DNA of 64,000 nucleotides from Branchiostoma floridae (Eukaryota; Chordata; Leptocardii; Amphioxiformes; Branchiostomatidae). Below the pieces are notes generated by a model. That model saw only the letters and a list, made by a program, of their open reading frames with translations. It had not been told where the DNA came from and did no database searches. Each line of letters starts with the position of its first letter. Within the stretch, counting starts at the first letter, position 1. Positions 23,724 through 38,100 of this stretch are shown in pieces. The stretch covers positions 15,588,336-15,652,335 of the forward strand of contig NC_049996.1 of NCBI RefSeq assembly GCF_000003815.2. The letters are read 5' to 3'. A program made the position numbers and the translations under genes.

Positions 23724-26700
23724 CTACACCATGTCCATCACTTCCCTCTCTTTCCTCTCCTGCTCAATTTTCTCGCGGCTCCGCCTGTCGTACTCACTCA
23801 AACCGGTAGATGGCCTGCTTCGGTAGCTCTGCTGGTCGATGTTGGAGTTTCTGCGCTTGGCGTTCTCCTTGTCTTCTTCATCCTTCTTGGGCTTGCCCCA
23901 GTCCTCCGCCACCAGGTTCTCTGCGTTCCACACCTTCATGGTTCCATCGTGGGACGCTGTGAAGAGTTTGCCATCTACAACCTGAAGAGGCAATAAAGGT
24001 GGGCACGGGTTTACTTCACATACCAGGTGCATTGCAATACGGGGTGATGGGGAAGTGTTGCACTGGATACCTTTGGGAAGCGGTCAAACGTCAGACACAG
24101 TCTGAAGACCAATGGGTATTTAAGAAACCATTAACTGTAAGTTGATCTCTTCGAATTGATAGATACAATACAATGTCTACACCAAAAAGAGAATAGCAGA
24201 AGAATAAGAACAAACAATTGCTGGTGTGTTGCGCCGAAGGTCGGTTATACAGATACAGATACAGATACCGAATTACGCCGAAGGGCGTAATACCGACTGT
24301 GCAAATACAGAAGCTGGTGTATTACGTCGAAGGCGAGTTATACCAGCTATCTGGATAAAGATACAGGCAGAGACTTACCGCTACAGCATTAATGATGTAC
24401 TCGTGACCCCTGTACGTTCTCTTCAGCGCCCCTGATTTCGCGTCAAACGCCCGTGCGCATGCGTCTCCGCTTCCTGTAAATACTAAGGAAAAAGAATAAT
24501 TTTCGTTTAAAGTCACATTAGCAAAATACACATTTTATCACATTTCCAAAAGTTACAAGAAAGGACAGCGTTCAATGCATGGTCAGTTATTCCCTTTCAA
24601 ATACTAGTAGTTTTTCAGAGCGAGCGTTATACTATAAAAATGTCTCCGCATTGGTCATCATTGTGCGTCTAATTTGCATACTCTCTTAATTTGCATATCG
24701 TGAATATTCATGAGGCACTTTCAAACGCCTTTGTCGAAGGCCATGCATGACATAGTGCGTTTCTATCACTTGTATTGCCTAATTTGCGTATTTTCCTAAT
24801 TTGCATAGCATGAATATTCATGATGCGCTTTCATGGCCTTCAAGCAGAACGCAATTTGTTTATGCCTATTGTATTCCTTAATTTGCATACTACCCTGATT
24901 TGAATAACATGAATAGTCATGATGTACTTACAGACGCCTTCGTGGAAGGCCATGCAGGACACAGTGTGTTTCTGCCCCTTGTATTCCCGGGTGCGGTCCC
25001 CGAAGTCCACCACCCAGCACTTCGCCGTATGATCAGAACTGCCTGTGTACATCAGCTTGTTACAGATCTGTAAAACATAACATGGGAAAAGTCATTATTA
25101 ATTAGAAAGAACACATAGACATCGGGGTCTTACAACCATCTTAGACGGGGGACGCGAAACATTTTGCTTGTTACTGATCTGTAGAACATAACATGGGAAA
25201 ATCATTACTTCATCGGTACTTATCGAAACAGTCTCCTGGCTCCTGGGATTTGAACCAGGGATGTTGCTACTCGCGGTCTACATTCCTTAGAGATTGTTTG
25301 TCTTTTCTTTTGGAATGGTGACCACATGTCTACAATGTCGTTATATTACTAGTATGCTACAACTGTAATGACATCGTGTGCAGAGTAGAATTTTCTTACG
25401 GTGAAAACTACGTACAGCTGCCGAAGCATGAGAAAAGAGAATACAGTTTGCACTGGAAACAAAGTGCAAATGTATCAAAGTTTGATAAACGTATCGATGC
25501 CTTGAAGTATCTGCTCCATTCTAGCCGAGTGTTTAGTTATCTTTGTCCTCTACAGTTATGTATCATGCACCTGATAGTCTTGAAACTTTGTCGTGCTTTC
25601 ACTAGCACAAAAGATAACAAGTCAGGAACAAAGGACGCTTTTTGCGCCGTCCTGAAGATGAATTGGGCATTTCGCTTCTGCACAAAAATTGATACCGTCT
25701 AAAAGGTAAGAACAAAACGTAAGACCACACACAAACTGTGTGAAGATAAACTTATCATAGCCAACAACAAAAGGCCAGTCAGAAGGGTTCGCTCTGTTTC
25801 CGTGTATTTAGCTAACCCGTTCCAATGGACCGATCCTGTCGAACGCCATATCGAATAAATAGAACCCCCTATTCTATTTCGAACACCTCCATCAAAAACT
25901 GCCACAGCAGGACAGAAATGGCGGAGGTGTTCGAAATAGAACCATGATCGAACAGGGGGCGGGGTTTTGGGATCGGTCCATATGAGACACTTTTCTCTGT
26001 GACATGATAGCCTTGCGTATTGTACGGAGATTGCGTATCATATCCGTAGCTTATCCTTATGCTGATTTGGCTGCGTATTCTAGCGTACAGAATAAAAGAA
26101 TATACATGTAGGTCATGAACAAAGATTTTTAAGGCGTTTTTAATCATTACAATATCCTCTTTTAAAGGCAACCTATGCAATATTTGCCTGAGCCAGGGTT
26201 GTAGAACTTCAATTATCAAAGTCAATTTTGGGGGGGCACCTTTCTACGTAATAAGATGAAGCAACTCTATTCCATTCCATTTGCGGGTTCCAATATTTAG
26301 GGAATCCTAGCGCGGCTTGTTTCTGTGTCGTTTTTAACCGCTCAAAGTATGAAATAATTATGTAAATGTGGGAATATAGTGCCTCATCCAGAACATTTCC
26401 ACTTTAAACGCTCTAATATTGCTTAGATGTCCGTAATGCATGCCAACAGGCGCTAGGCGTATCACGCCTGTTTATGTTAACATGCGGGCCTCTTTAACGC
26501 ATGTTTACATCATCATGGCACCTATCACAATGTTTGTCCACAACTATCAACTCTGAGACACCGTTTATAAACGGAAGCGCAAAAGGTCACAGATATGCCA
26601 CGGACGTGTTTTTAAAGGGAGAGACCGAAACCATTCTATCCGTTAACGTTTCGCTTCATTATATTGAGTGACATAGAGTTCCACGACCCCATACATTCGT

Positions 26701-29115
26701 CAAATTATTCTAAACTTTACGGGCGTTTCTCAATGAAGGTCCTCATCTGCATATTAAGTGATATTAAATTGCAAATCATTTCATTAATCAAATAACAGAC
26801 GTTGTCCAAAGCATGACTGCCAGCCCTCCTCTCATCATCATCATCATTATCGGGAGTGCTCTAGAAGCTATCTTTCCCTTAGCGACTCATAGACTCACTC
26901 ATTTGCAATGTCATATTCTTACATATCTAGATAGGCGTTAAGTGTCGCTTCTCGGCCATGTATTTGCAGTGTCTAATGTACTAAATGGTACCAGGGTGTG
27001 CTGGGTGCCTGTTCACCTCAGGTGACTCCGGTAAACAGGCACTTCAGTCATGGGCATCCAGTCGGTACATTCCATCAGATCAGGCTCTTTTTTTGGGGGG
27101 GGGGGGTATTTTTTGCCACTGCACACAAGATGCTAGTGGTACTTGTTTTAACAGTGCCATATACAAGGGACAGAAAGAAGGTAAAAGTAGTCCAATAGCC
27201 TTTGGAGGCCAAGAAGGTAGTGGGTTGTTATCCACTGTGTCTATAGCACGGTATTGGGAGGTGCCCATTCCTATTCTTCCACGCCTTTTTACCTCCCCAT
27301 TCGAATTAAGTTAAGCACACATTTTTACACCTGGCTGCAATGAGGAAAGTCGTGTGAAGTGCCCTTCCCAATGCAATATGACACAATATCGGCACCATGA
27401 CAGGATTCGAACCCAGGACCCCTGGATCTCACACTATTTTTGTCACATTTTGGGGGCAGAACAGAAGTTGGAGACCAGTTCTCTTCAACATCATTGATCA
27501 TTTGAGCAAGGACGTTACATCAGATGTAACGTCCTTGATTTGAGCAACAACAGTCCATTTCGCTACATTCATCAGCAATTAGAACAATTTTCCGCAAGAG
27601 TGGCCCAACCGTTTACGACAAAGAAGACGTATGAATTATTGATATGACATAATAGACGTCTTAGATGAAAAGTGTGCAAAGTAGCCTCGATGATTGCTTG
27701 GGAGTGGGCTATGATGTAGCGTTGCCATGGCAACCAATTATTCTGCGAGGAAAGCCCATTGGGTTAATTGCATGAGCGATCGTTACATGGAACACAAATC
27801 AACACACAGAGCTGTTGCTATGGGATACGCCATAAACAATGTCGTTTTGCATGATGGGAAAAAATGGCGGTTCAACACCTTTCAGGCGTGGTTCGATTTG
27901 TGAACGAGATCTGAGGGCCGCATTATAAATGTAACATATTTATCTATCCTTGTAATGTATTGAAGAGCTAGAGACTGTCGAACTTAGTTCCAAGAAAAAC
28001 TACGCCCCACTTTCCTTTTTTGTGCGCAACTCTTTGATCTACAAAGTGGCAAGGATATATTTGTTCACGGGGACAAAAGCCGACTTCTACTTTGACATCA
28101 TCTTGTATTCCTTTGTGACCGTGTACCAAGGTCACCGATAAGTAGCATGTAGAAAGCCACAACAGAGGGACACATGTCATCCATTGTCGGAAGAGTTCTG
28201 TAGGCGTCATGTTTCCGCCGGGGAAAGCCCTTATATCCCGGTGTATTCAGACGATACTCAATAACCCCAGTTGTTATTGTCCAGGACATGTTTTGACACG
28301 TGAATGTTACTGTAAGGCGACGTATCTTAAGATCTCAGAGAAGATTCCTCTCTTGTTGTAAGGCTTGTGCGTTTTTCATTTTCAACTTGACAGTTCAACG
28401 TACCGGAGGACGAAAAAACAGCCAAAGCGGCAAAGTACAATACAATGATAGGCAAATACATAAAAGATTACTTGGTTATCGAAATGATACAAAAAACATC
28501 CATCTGATTGTATCAAGATATATAACGTTATGAATTCGACTTTCACGTATGTTGTCCCATATCGTTTAGTTTGTGGGATTCTGTAGATTGTAGTAGATCA
28601 AACGAAAGTCTTTGTACTTTTTCTTGTGTCAATAATACTTATTCCAGCTCCCATTATATGCTAACCGAACAATAGAATAAATCCCTATTTCCAGGGTTGA
28701 AAAAGTAGAACTTGTGTGAATAGGCTGAGATCTATACAAGTGAAGAAAACATTTTCTTTTCGTCATACTGAGGAAAAGTGTTTTCTTATTCACTCTGAAG
28801 TTTGCGACGATAGTTAAGTGGTTATATTCACCCCCAGTGGTAATTTGTTACATGGGCAACGCCCCTGTGTTCTGAAGATGGCAATAATGCTAAAACATGG
28901 CAAGGTTGCCTGTACATCAAAGACATGCGTCTGGCCCGGCGGCTATCTCCGTTTCATAGCCCTGGGGCCACACAAAGGTTAGAATAGTGCTGCGCCAAGA
29001 CACCATTACTTTTAATATCGTATTTCCATCGGGTGTGCTATCATTATGCAGTTAGTCGAGATAATGGTTGTTTAGGTTTGGTGGATCTGTGTCTATCACT
29101 TTTTCTTTGTCAGCA

Positions 29116-29147
<32 letters not shown>

Positions 29148-32100
29148 AACACACACTATTAAAAGGCTAGGGTCAGCAAGTTTTAGCTAGGAGCGGTCGG
29201 GTAACCGTAAACGCAACATTTTTTCCTAAGCCCTACTCAAATTCTGAGTTTTACGATGTTGAAGAAATTTTTAATTGATAAACATATTATACTATCGGCT
29301 CATAAGATTGGATTATTGTACTTATAATTTATGACGATCAAGGGTTGAAGGTTTGTTTTGTAAACAATATCACGTTGCTATGGCAACCCAGAGCACCAGA
29401 GATGAACCAGTCGATAACTTTATCTTCTGATTACAGCTCCCCGCTAGTATCGTCTGAAAATGACGTCACAGCGACATGGTTTCCGTGACACAAGTTCAGG
29501 TCCCTTTGTTGTAGTGCCACATCAATTGTGCAGTAAACAACGTTTGGCTGTCGTCCTCATGAATAAAAGATAAACACTCTTACATTGCCATGATGGATAC
29601 GAGGAACGGTCAGAGTTATTTAATCAAAATACTCTTAGAATACAGAAGGAGAGAACAAAAAATACCGAAGTGGTATAAGAAAAGAAACTGACAGCAACTC
29701 AGCATAGTCCAATAATAACCCCACAGAAATATTGGATGTCGGAACCCATTTTTGTCATGTACTTCTGCATAATTCATGCGTGTGGTCTTCTCTTGAGCTA
29801 AGCGTGCCGATTATCTGATGGGTTGGAACAGCATTGTGCAATACACTGTGAGAAGACGTGTGAAAGAGTTGTCCTTTTCACAGGACTGATTTTCGACGCT
29901 GCTATTTTCATCGCGGCACGCTTGGCTACATATTGATATTTCTTATTGGTAAAACAGACGCATTAAAAGTCATGATAATATGACAGCCCAATTTAACATG
30001 GCTTAAAATATTGCCTTTCATTCTCTGGAGACGGAACACAAATTTTGACAAAGGTTATGAAAAACGTATGATAATATAAGAGATTGACCCGATTCAACAT
30101 GGGTTAAAAGATTTCTTTACTCCTTGAATGCGGAATCATGACAAAAGTTATGCCATTTTGAAAGATTGACCCCCGTTTAACATGGCTTAAAATATTTCTT
30201 CATTCTTTTTAGGTAGCCAACACACATTGGTTATACAAAAGTCATGATAATATGAGAAACTGACCCCATTCAACATGGCTTAAAATATTTTTGTCATTCT
30301 TTGTAGATGGATCACAAATTGGTATGCGTTTGTGACAAAGGAGATCGAGAAAAGCACAACAAAACCATTTAACGCTGAAGAATTGTGTAAGGGAACACTA
30401 CAAAGCAATCAATCAAAAACATCACGCTCCAGGACGGTGTGGCAGCGATCTCGCCCCCCCGGCGATCTCGCCCCCCCGGGGGGCGAGATCACTAGCGTTT
30501 TCGCCCCCCTTTAGCGTTTTCGCCCCCCCCCCCCCCAAGAGCAGCTGGTTACTACATATTACAGGTGCGCTACCTGGTACTATACTGCACCTGGGGAGTA
30601 ACGTATCCGGTGTGTTACATGGTACATATATGGCAACTTATTACCGTACCGTAAGATGCCTGTCATACCTCGAAAGTCGATACTATATTGTTCGGTGCAA
30701 ACATGACATTGAAATGAAAAAGACAATTTTTGCAGCTGAGGTGGCATAAAAACAGTGCTACTGCGAACGTATAAATCAACACCGTCTATGGTACGGAATA
30801 CGTCAGCTATATGTTTTCAATTTGTCACAGTGTTTTCTTTCTTGTGCTGGAAACATTTCCAAAGCACTAACAAAAACACACGTGAATAATAGTTTCTCAT
30901 TATAAACACTATCTACGCGCAAGTTGATATAGCTGTTGCTAAATGCTACACAAACACTGGTAAAGTACCAGTCTTAAGAAACACGGGTAAATGCATCAGT
31001 TCCTAAATACTAGAAAAAACAGTCATGTTGGAGGTGAAGATATCCCTTGGCCAGGTGCATATACCAAAATGTGCGTTATTCTAATTAATACCTAATATTT
31101 GCATAATTAATAAACTAACTTAAGACATTACATAGTTCTTTTGTGGTCACTTCATGGTAGAGACTTCATATTGGAGATATATAGGTTGTTTGAGGACAGG
31201 TGAATACAATGAAATACATCTTATGTCAAGACTCAGGTATATGCAATAATGGGAATACAAGGGACCCAACCCTCCTCGTCTGAAACAAGTTCAACTATCT
31301 TATTACCATGTAATTACGTTACTATTGATACTATGAATGGAGTTATGTATCAAACTCGTGTACTTATATCATTCTGAAACTGCATTTTGTGATTTATACC
31401 AATCAACTTCTAAAATGTCATGTAAACCCGTTTTTTTGGGGGGGGGGGCGAAATCGCTAAAGGGGGGCGAGGTAGGGGGGCGAGATCACTAGCCGGGGAG
31501 GGCGAGATCGCTAGCGATTTCGCCCCGGGGGGGCGAGATCGCTAGTGATTTCGCCCCCGGGGGGGGCGAGATCACGGGGGGGCGAGATCGCTGTCACACC
31601 GGTACGGTTTTGTAAATTGCAATGTTAGAATAGATGGACCACCATGGTATAGCAATACATTCATAAAATACATTCATAGATACTTCCATAAATTCTTTCC
31701 ATAAATATCTCGTTTAAGTAAATCGTAGAACAAACGATTTCATGCATGTTTGTTTCAAATGGGATAAGTGCGACAACGTTTGTCTGTTTTGCCTGATCGT
31801 CTTTGTCCAATGACGGATTCTTTTAATTCTTCAGTCGGACTCTGACATACTTGACAAATCGTATTTCTACTGAACGGTACACTATTGTCTGATCATTTTT
31901 GTCCCTCGTCACAAAGAGAAAATCGTGCAGAAAACGCTGTTAACACAAATGACGTGTGTTGTAGAGACTGCCTCCTGATAAACATATCGTGTTACTATGA
32001 TGATTGACAGCTAAGACGGACGAGCCCCGCCACTATTACAGCTTAGGGCGCAAAAAAAGTACGAGTGGTGAGACCACATAATTATACGGCTTTTTATACA

Positions 32101-35100
32101 TATCTCCTTTACAACAAATATCTCATCGTTCTATGGTAGCAAAGTTCGTATTGAAAACTAAATAGAGTGAATGTGGTAAGGTACCTTTCATTTTCAAATT
32201 AACCTATTTTTCATGACAGAGTCTGGATAGAAGACGATACGTGTGTTTATAAAGAGAACTGCTTGCCTGGTATTTCTATACCTGATGACTCTCTGGCCTA
32301 GTATTTCTTAAGATGGCCTACTGATAAACCAATGCAAACAATAGACGTGTGAAAACTTGTTTTGGTCACCTCAATCGTCGCCCAAGCGTCTCATACAGTT
32401 ACTATGATGACTATAATCATCGATGGCTTCTTCAGTGTGTCTATATCATCGCTTAGAATGGCTAGATGTTTATCTATACAATCTTATCCATGCAAACAAC
32501 GTATGTGTCAAAACCTGCTCTGGCAAATATGTGATACAATTCAAGTTATTCACTACAATTCTAAAGCTGACTGCCCGTGCCTTCTATGTGTTAATCATCA
32601 TTTCCAAATGCTAGTTATTTATCTATACAGTACCATCATCTTCACCATGCAAACAATGTATGTGTAACCTGATAGTATAGTCAACTGAACATCTTCTCGC
32701 TTCTTTGTACATATGTTTTTATGTGTATATTAGTGCTTTCCAACTGTTGAACTAGACTCCAGGCCGGTACCCCCTGTTCAACATCTCACACTATTGTCAT
32801 ATGGGCTATACCGCCTATTGTATGTTACATTTACAAAGTGGTAGCCGCCTGCTTTTGTGCTGACAAATGTGTGGCCCGATGGATAAAGAAATGAAGATGG
32901 GCACCGCCCTATACAACGCATGATGTGGGAAAGGTGCCCTCTGTTTAAAAACATTTTTTATGATTTTAGAAAGACTTAAGGATGAGCCCAAATCACACAA
33001 ACACTTGCTCTTGAGCTCTACTCTGGTCGTCTTGTAGCGATAGTATCAGCTGTAAGTATTTTTAGCGTACATTGTAGGACCTAACACCACGAAGTGAGGA
33101 GAAGCGTCGCTAAACAAGCGTCGTCCTGAAATCCGAGGATCGTTTGCTGTGGAGACAGTTGGACGTTTCTGCCCTACCGGTGGGCACACATCGGCGAGTG
33201 GGCACGGAAGAACAAAGGCGGGACAGACAGAAGGATTTTCAGAGTTAAGAGATCGCTATGGTTCTTTGCATACGGTGATTTGAGACCCCACAGTTTATTT
33301 TTTGGTCACCCAGGTACCTAAACCATGAGGGAAGGGGGGGACTTCTGCTTACATCATCCGAATGATGCATAATGTCCATATGAGGGATACCATAGAAAAG
33401 TCCATAGAAAAGACTGATTGCAGCTGCAGAGTGTCTAGACCACTGCAGCAGTAGAGTGGACATTCATTCATTCATAGAAAAGTCAATTCTGACTACTTTC
33501 ACTAGATAGGTGTAATTTCACGTTAGAGAACCTCCGAAAATAAACTCCACATCAAAGATGTACGATGCTAGTAAGGATGGACTGTCGGAGAAGGGGGGGG
33601 GGGGGGTCCATTACTTAGTGTAAGGAGATCGCCATGGCTTTTTGAATACGGTGATCTGGGACTCCACAGTTTATTTTTTGTCACCCAGGCACCTAAACCT
33701 AGCACTTTGTAAGGGTTGGGAAAAACGTTGCGTTTCCTGTTTCCCTACCTACCATAGAAAAACTTGCCGACTCTTGACTTTTTTGGGTAGGCAGTGGAGT
33801 CACAAAGCTTCCAGTTAGAATTTTTAGCCTGCTTCCTATTAAAGCAAAAATACTGCTTATCCTATATAATGCAGGATAAATGTATCTATTAGTATTATGC
33901 ACAAAATTACAGCTTCCTTATGCATTTCAGTTTACTTTGTTCATCGGTATTGTGATGTCTCACTGGAGTTTTGGCCAGCCTAAAAAACATTATAAGAAGA
34001 AAAAGATAATCCCTACCCTGCTTTTTTCAGGAATGAAACAGGAAACACGACATTTTTTCCCTAGGCCTAACAGGTGCGTTTGTAGCGAGAGAAATGACAG
34101 GTAACAGCAGGTGGCAAAGGTTCCCCACACGGACCTGGACATTTAGCAGGTGACAAGTGAGCCAGTAAAGTTTGTAGTCAGTTTCCATGGTAGCATGACA
34201 TCACTTGGTCATAGGAGATGCGTATCGGAGTGAGACGAATATTCTGCTATATATAGATCTAACGCTGTAATGAAATCCGGCTGATTCGGTGTGTCCGAAC
34301 CATTCACTATGTTTCTTCTAAAGTAACTCCTCAGATCAAAGAAGCAAACAGTTTTTATATACATGCAATCTACGAAATCAATTATTTAAGTAAACGTATA
34401 TATGTATACATTCGTACAGCTTTTACTGTTATGAACACATCTACGCAGTGTATATGTAACTCATTAAGACCACTTGTCAATCAACACCAATAACCTCCTG
34501 TAAGTTGATACTACCACCTGTAAGTTAATATTAACTTATTCTGTCCACCAGCACCGCAGGTATAGGTGGTATGTCACTGCACTTGTGGCACCAGTGCGGC
34601 ACTGCGGGGTTCGTTCGCTGCGGCACTGCTTTGTTATTTTCCGATTTTTCGTCAATTTTTGCAATTCAGATATTGCATAAAACGTAATAGTATGACTCAG
34701 AAGACAACAAATACACAAAATGTAACAAAATTCGTTCTTTATCTCTGAATTTCGTTGAGTAATCTTCGAACCCCGTAGTGCCGTACTGGTGCAGTGCAGT
34801 AGTATACAACCTTATGGTTACGTCACTGGTAGTTTACATACTGCCTGATCTGTCACCTCCCCACTCGGCCATGAGCCAAGGTACCGACTCCGTATGGCGC
34901 CGACTTGACAAGATTATCAGTTCGGTTGTCAGTCCCTACACAAGGGGCGACTGTCGGGTCCTATTACTGTGTTATCTTAAAAGTCTGGGTCTTGCCTTTT
35001 TGACTGACTACTGATGCCATAATGTGTGCTTATTTATGTGTGTAAATGTAATGGCGCGGTCATACACGCCGTGCGACCGTCGTATGATTTTTATGCCATT

Positions 35101-38100
35101 GGACTTTCAAGCAGGCTGTGACTGAACCAACCTCTGACAAGACTCAAGAGTCTAAGAGCAAGACTAGTCTTTTAATAAGTTTTATGTAACAAGACAGAGG
35201 AACTGTACATGTGTTATCTTAAGGTCTGGGTCCTGACTTTTTTTAGCTGATTACCGAGGTAATGATGTTCGCATACTTGTGTATTATGTGTATAGGTAAC
35301 GTTAAAGTGCCCGGACTAAAAATGAAGCTAAGCATAACGTTGTTTCGATAACTGGTAGTGCAATGAATGCGGCCTCACCAAGGCTGGCCTTTTCAGCCAA
35401 CTGCAAACGCCGTGTGTCACCCCCTATTCTACTCAATAAAGGATAAGTGTGTTGGGTTCTTTTAGGTGCAGAATTTTGATACGTAAGGCTAACACCTGAA
35501 GCTCACCACTATACCTACGGGACCATGGGCTTTACGTATGTAAAAATGTGTGTAAAAAGACTTATAGACTTTAAAAAAAGACTTGTAAGACTCATTTTGA
35601 CTTTAAATTATGTAAACTGTATCTCTGTTATATACTTTCTCTGACTCTTGCATCATCCCTCATCGCCTCAATGAAAAGCGACCTGCAGGACCATTTGAGC
35701 TTTCATGAATAAATAAAGATACAAACAAACAAACGGCCTCAACCGAAAGGACGAATGCGACCCCAAACAGCGATGGCCGGCGGGACTCGAGTCTTCAGGT
35801 CATGTAGGGGTTACCCTCCACAAACTTGTACCGGTGTACAGTTACAGGCGATACGCGTGTGAGTCCATTGTCTCCATACCTTACCACCAGGTGAAATGGT
35901 TCGTACCGTCTGCAGACATGTATGCGGGTTCCGTTGGTGAATATAAAGCCGTTCACCACTCATATATGCAGAGTGTTGGACAGCAGTTGCGAGATGTTAA
36001 CAATATACTGATACTGTAAATGCATTTAAGTTCGCGGAGATTTAATTTCGCGGTAGCGGGAAAGTGGACTTTTCGCGGTGGTTTTAATTTCGCGGTAGCA
36101 CCATGCACTGCAGTCTCTTACTGCCATGGAAAAATGTTTGCGGTGGTTTTAAGTTCGCGATGAAGCGGCCGCCGCAAAAACCGCGAACAGAAAACCACCG
36201 CGAAAGTTTCTACATTTACAGTATTGTCTTGGTAACTATTGAAATATTGCTGGCGATGCAAACGAATAAAACATCTTACAATAAACTGAAGTCACCTTAA
36301 TATATTCCTTAGGTAACATTAGGTAGCTAGAATGCCACCACTGACAACAGTGTAAAACTCAAGCAACTGGATATGATTTTAGAAACGTTTCCAGTTGCTC
36401 GAGTAACTGCTTTTCGGCGTTTCTTATTACCTGGATGTCTATTTAACCTTCATCGATGTAGTAGCTATATATAGTTTTACCAGGAGGCAAAATACAGCTT
36501 TGAAATGTCCTCCCCTCCTGGTGTAAACGACTTCATTACAGGTTATTTATGTGCGGGTCCGCAGCTAGTCGGACCACATTCCGGCCACGCAACACACAAA
36601 CCGGGCTCTCTGCGCCACAATAGCGCTCAAAGCCGCGTTACGAGACTTGTCTTTGGGGCTCAAGACCATGTGATTCGATCACATGGATGACATCATCTGC
36701 CTGGGCACGAAAAAGAAGAGAAAAATTGGCACCAAAAAATGTCTTCAAATTATAATGAAATCTACATGTAAGGGGTCAGGAAGACACAGTGTATGACATA
36801 CATAACAATAGATTCTCCATTTTTGTTCTTTCAAATTATTAATATTAACTCTGTAAGCTCGTCTACGCATGTTTTGAGAAGAGAGAAGAAGCATGTAAAC
36901 TGTAGTATATGTATAGCTTTCCGATTACTCCCTATGTACCAAACTGTCACTGCATTTAGCCCCGATGGGGCATGAATATGCTTAAAAAAATTAAGCTGAT
37001 CTTTGACTTTTGCATTCTACGACATAAGTATCTGTTTTCCATTTTTAATGACATCTACTAGCGCGTATTGTTGCTGGTTTGTACCGCTTACAGTATGGTC
37101 GGAAACTTGTAGTTTTTTCCAAGACCACACGAAAATGGCCTAAGATAAGTACACAGGGTCGGGGATGAGCAACATGTCGCTGACCGTGGCTAAGCAAATA
37201 TCAAGTTATCGCGAGAGATCACGAGATTCATCATACACCTGTCACGGATTATTACATCTACATTACAATTATCACATCTACATTCAACGTATGTGTTTGC
37301 TATCGGATGTTGCGCCGTTTGGCATATGCTTGTTCATTAAAAGCGTACTCTACATTGCTATATGCTTCACAGAACAACCGGTATTGTATATTTTGCTTCC
37401 CGCGGAGGTTTTCGCACCAATGAATAAAAAAATGCCATCGTTCAACCGCATCAAAACGCAAATAGAGAAATAAATGAGTACCGCAGACCGTAACAAACCC
37501 CATCAAGGTTTCATGTTACCAGTTTTTAACATCGTACACACCTGAAGTGCATACTTCAACATACCACCCACAGCCCCACGTAAGGTTTAGAAGCCTCCAT
37601 TCATATAATGATTGATGAGAGGAAATTCCGTTTCACGTGGGGCGACACACAGACAGACTGTTTCTTCTCATAAACCGAGACAAGCGACAACACAGACTTT
37701 TGTTGCGAAGAATTTGGACAAGTCACGAAGTAAATGTAATATGCAACAGTGTTGCGGTAGCCTGATTAAATCTCGCTTATAGCAGCCCGCCCAACATCCG
37801 ACCGGCCTCCTCTTTGCAGCGTATCTGTATCTATATAACGTTAGCCGGTACAACCACCCTTCGGCGTAACACACCAGCTTCGCAGGCACGCGACGCGGCA
37901 GCAGCTGGTTATATTACACCGAAGGACCAGTCACACCTTACTTTTGCACATCTATCTACAAGCGTTCTTCGAAACTATCCAGAGCTAGAGAAGATGCCCC
38001 CACTAGTACTAGACTGTGCTTGGTGATAACAAATTCCACCCTAGTCCTGAGAAAATACGAATTTTTGAACACATCAATCCAAGGTTGGTAACTCTGGTGA

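Noticed and set aside
25225-25300. tRNA-like stretch (TTTGAACCAGG on +, B-box like on -)
   Set aside because: A T-arm-like block is present but no acceptor or anticodon arm could be folded; probably a tRNA-derived repeat fragment.
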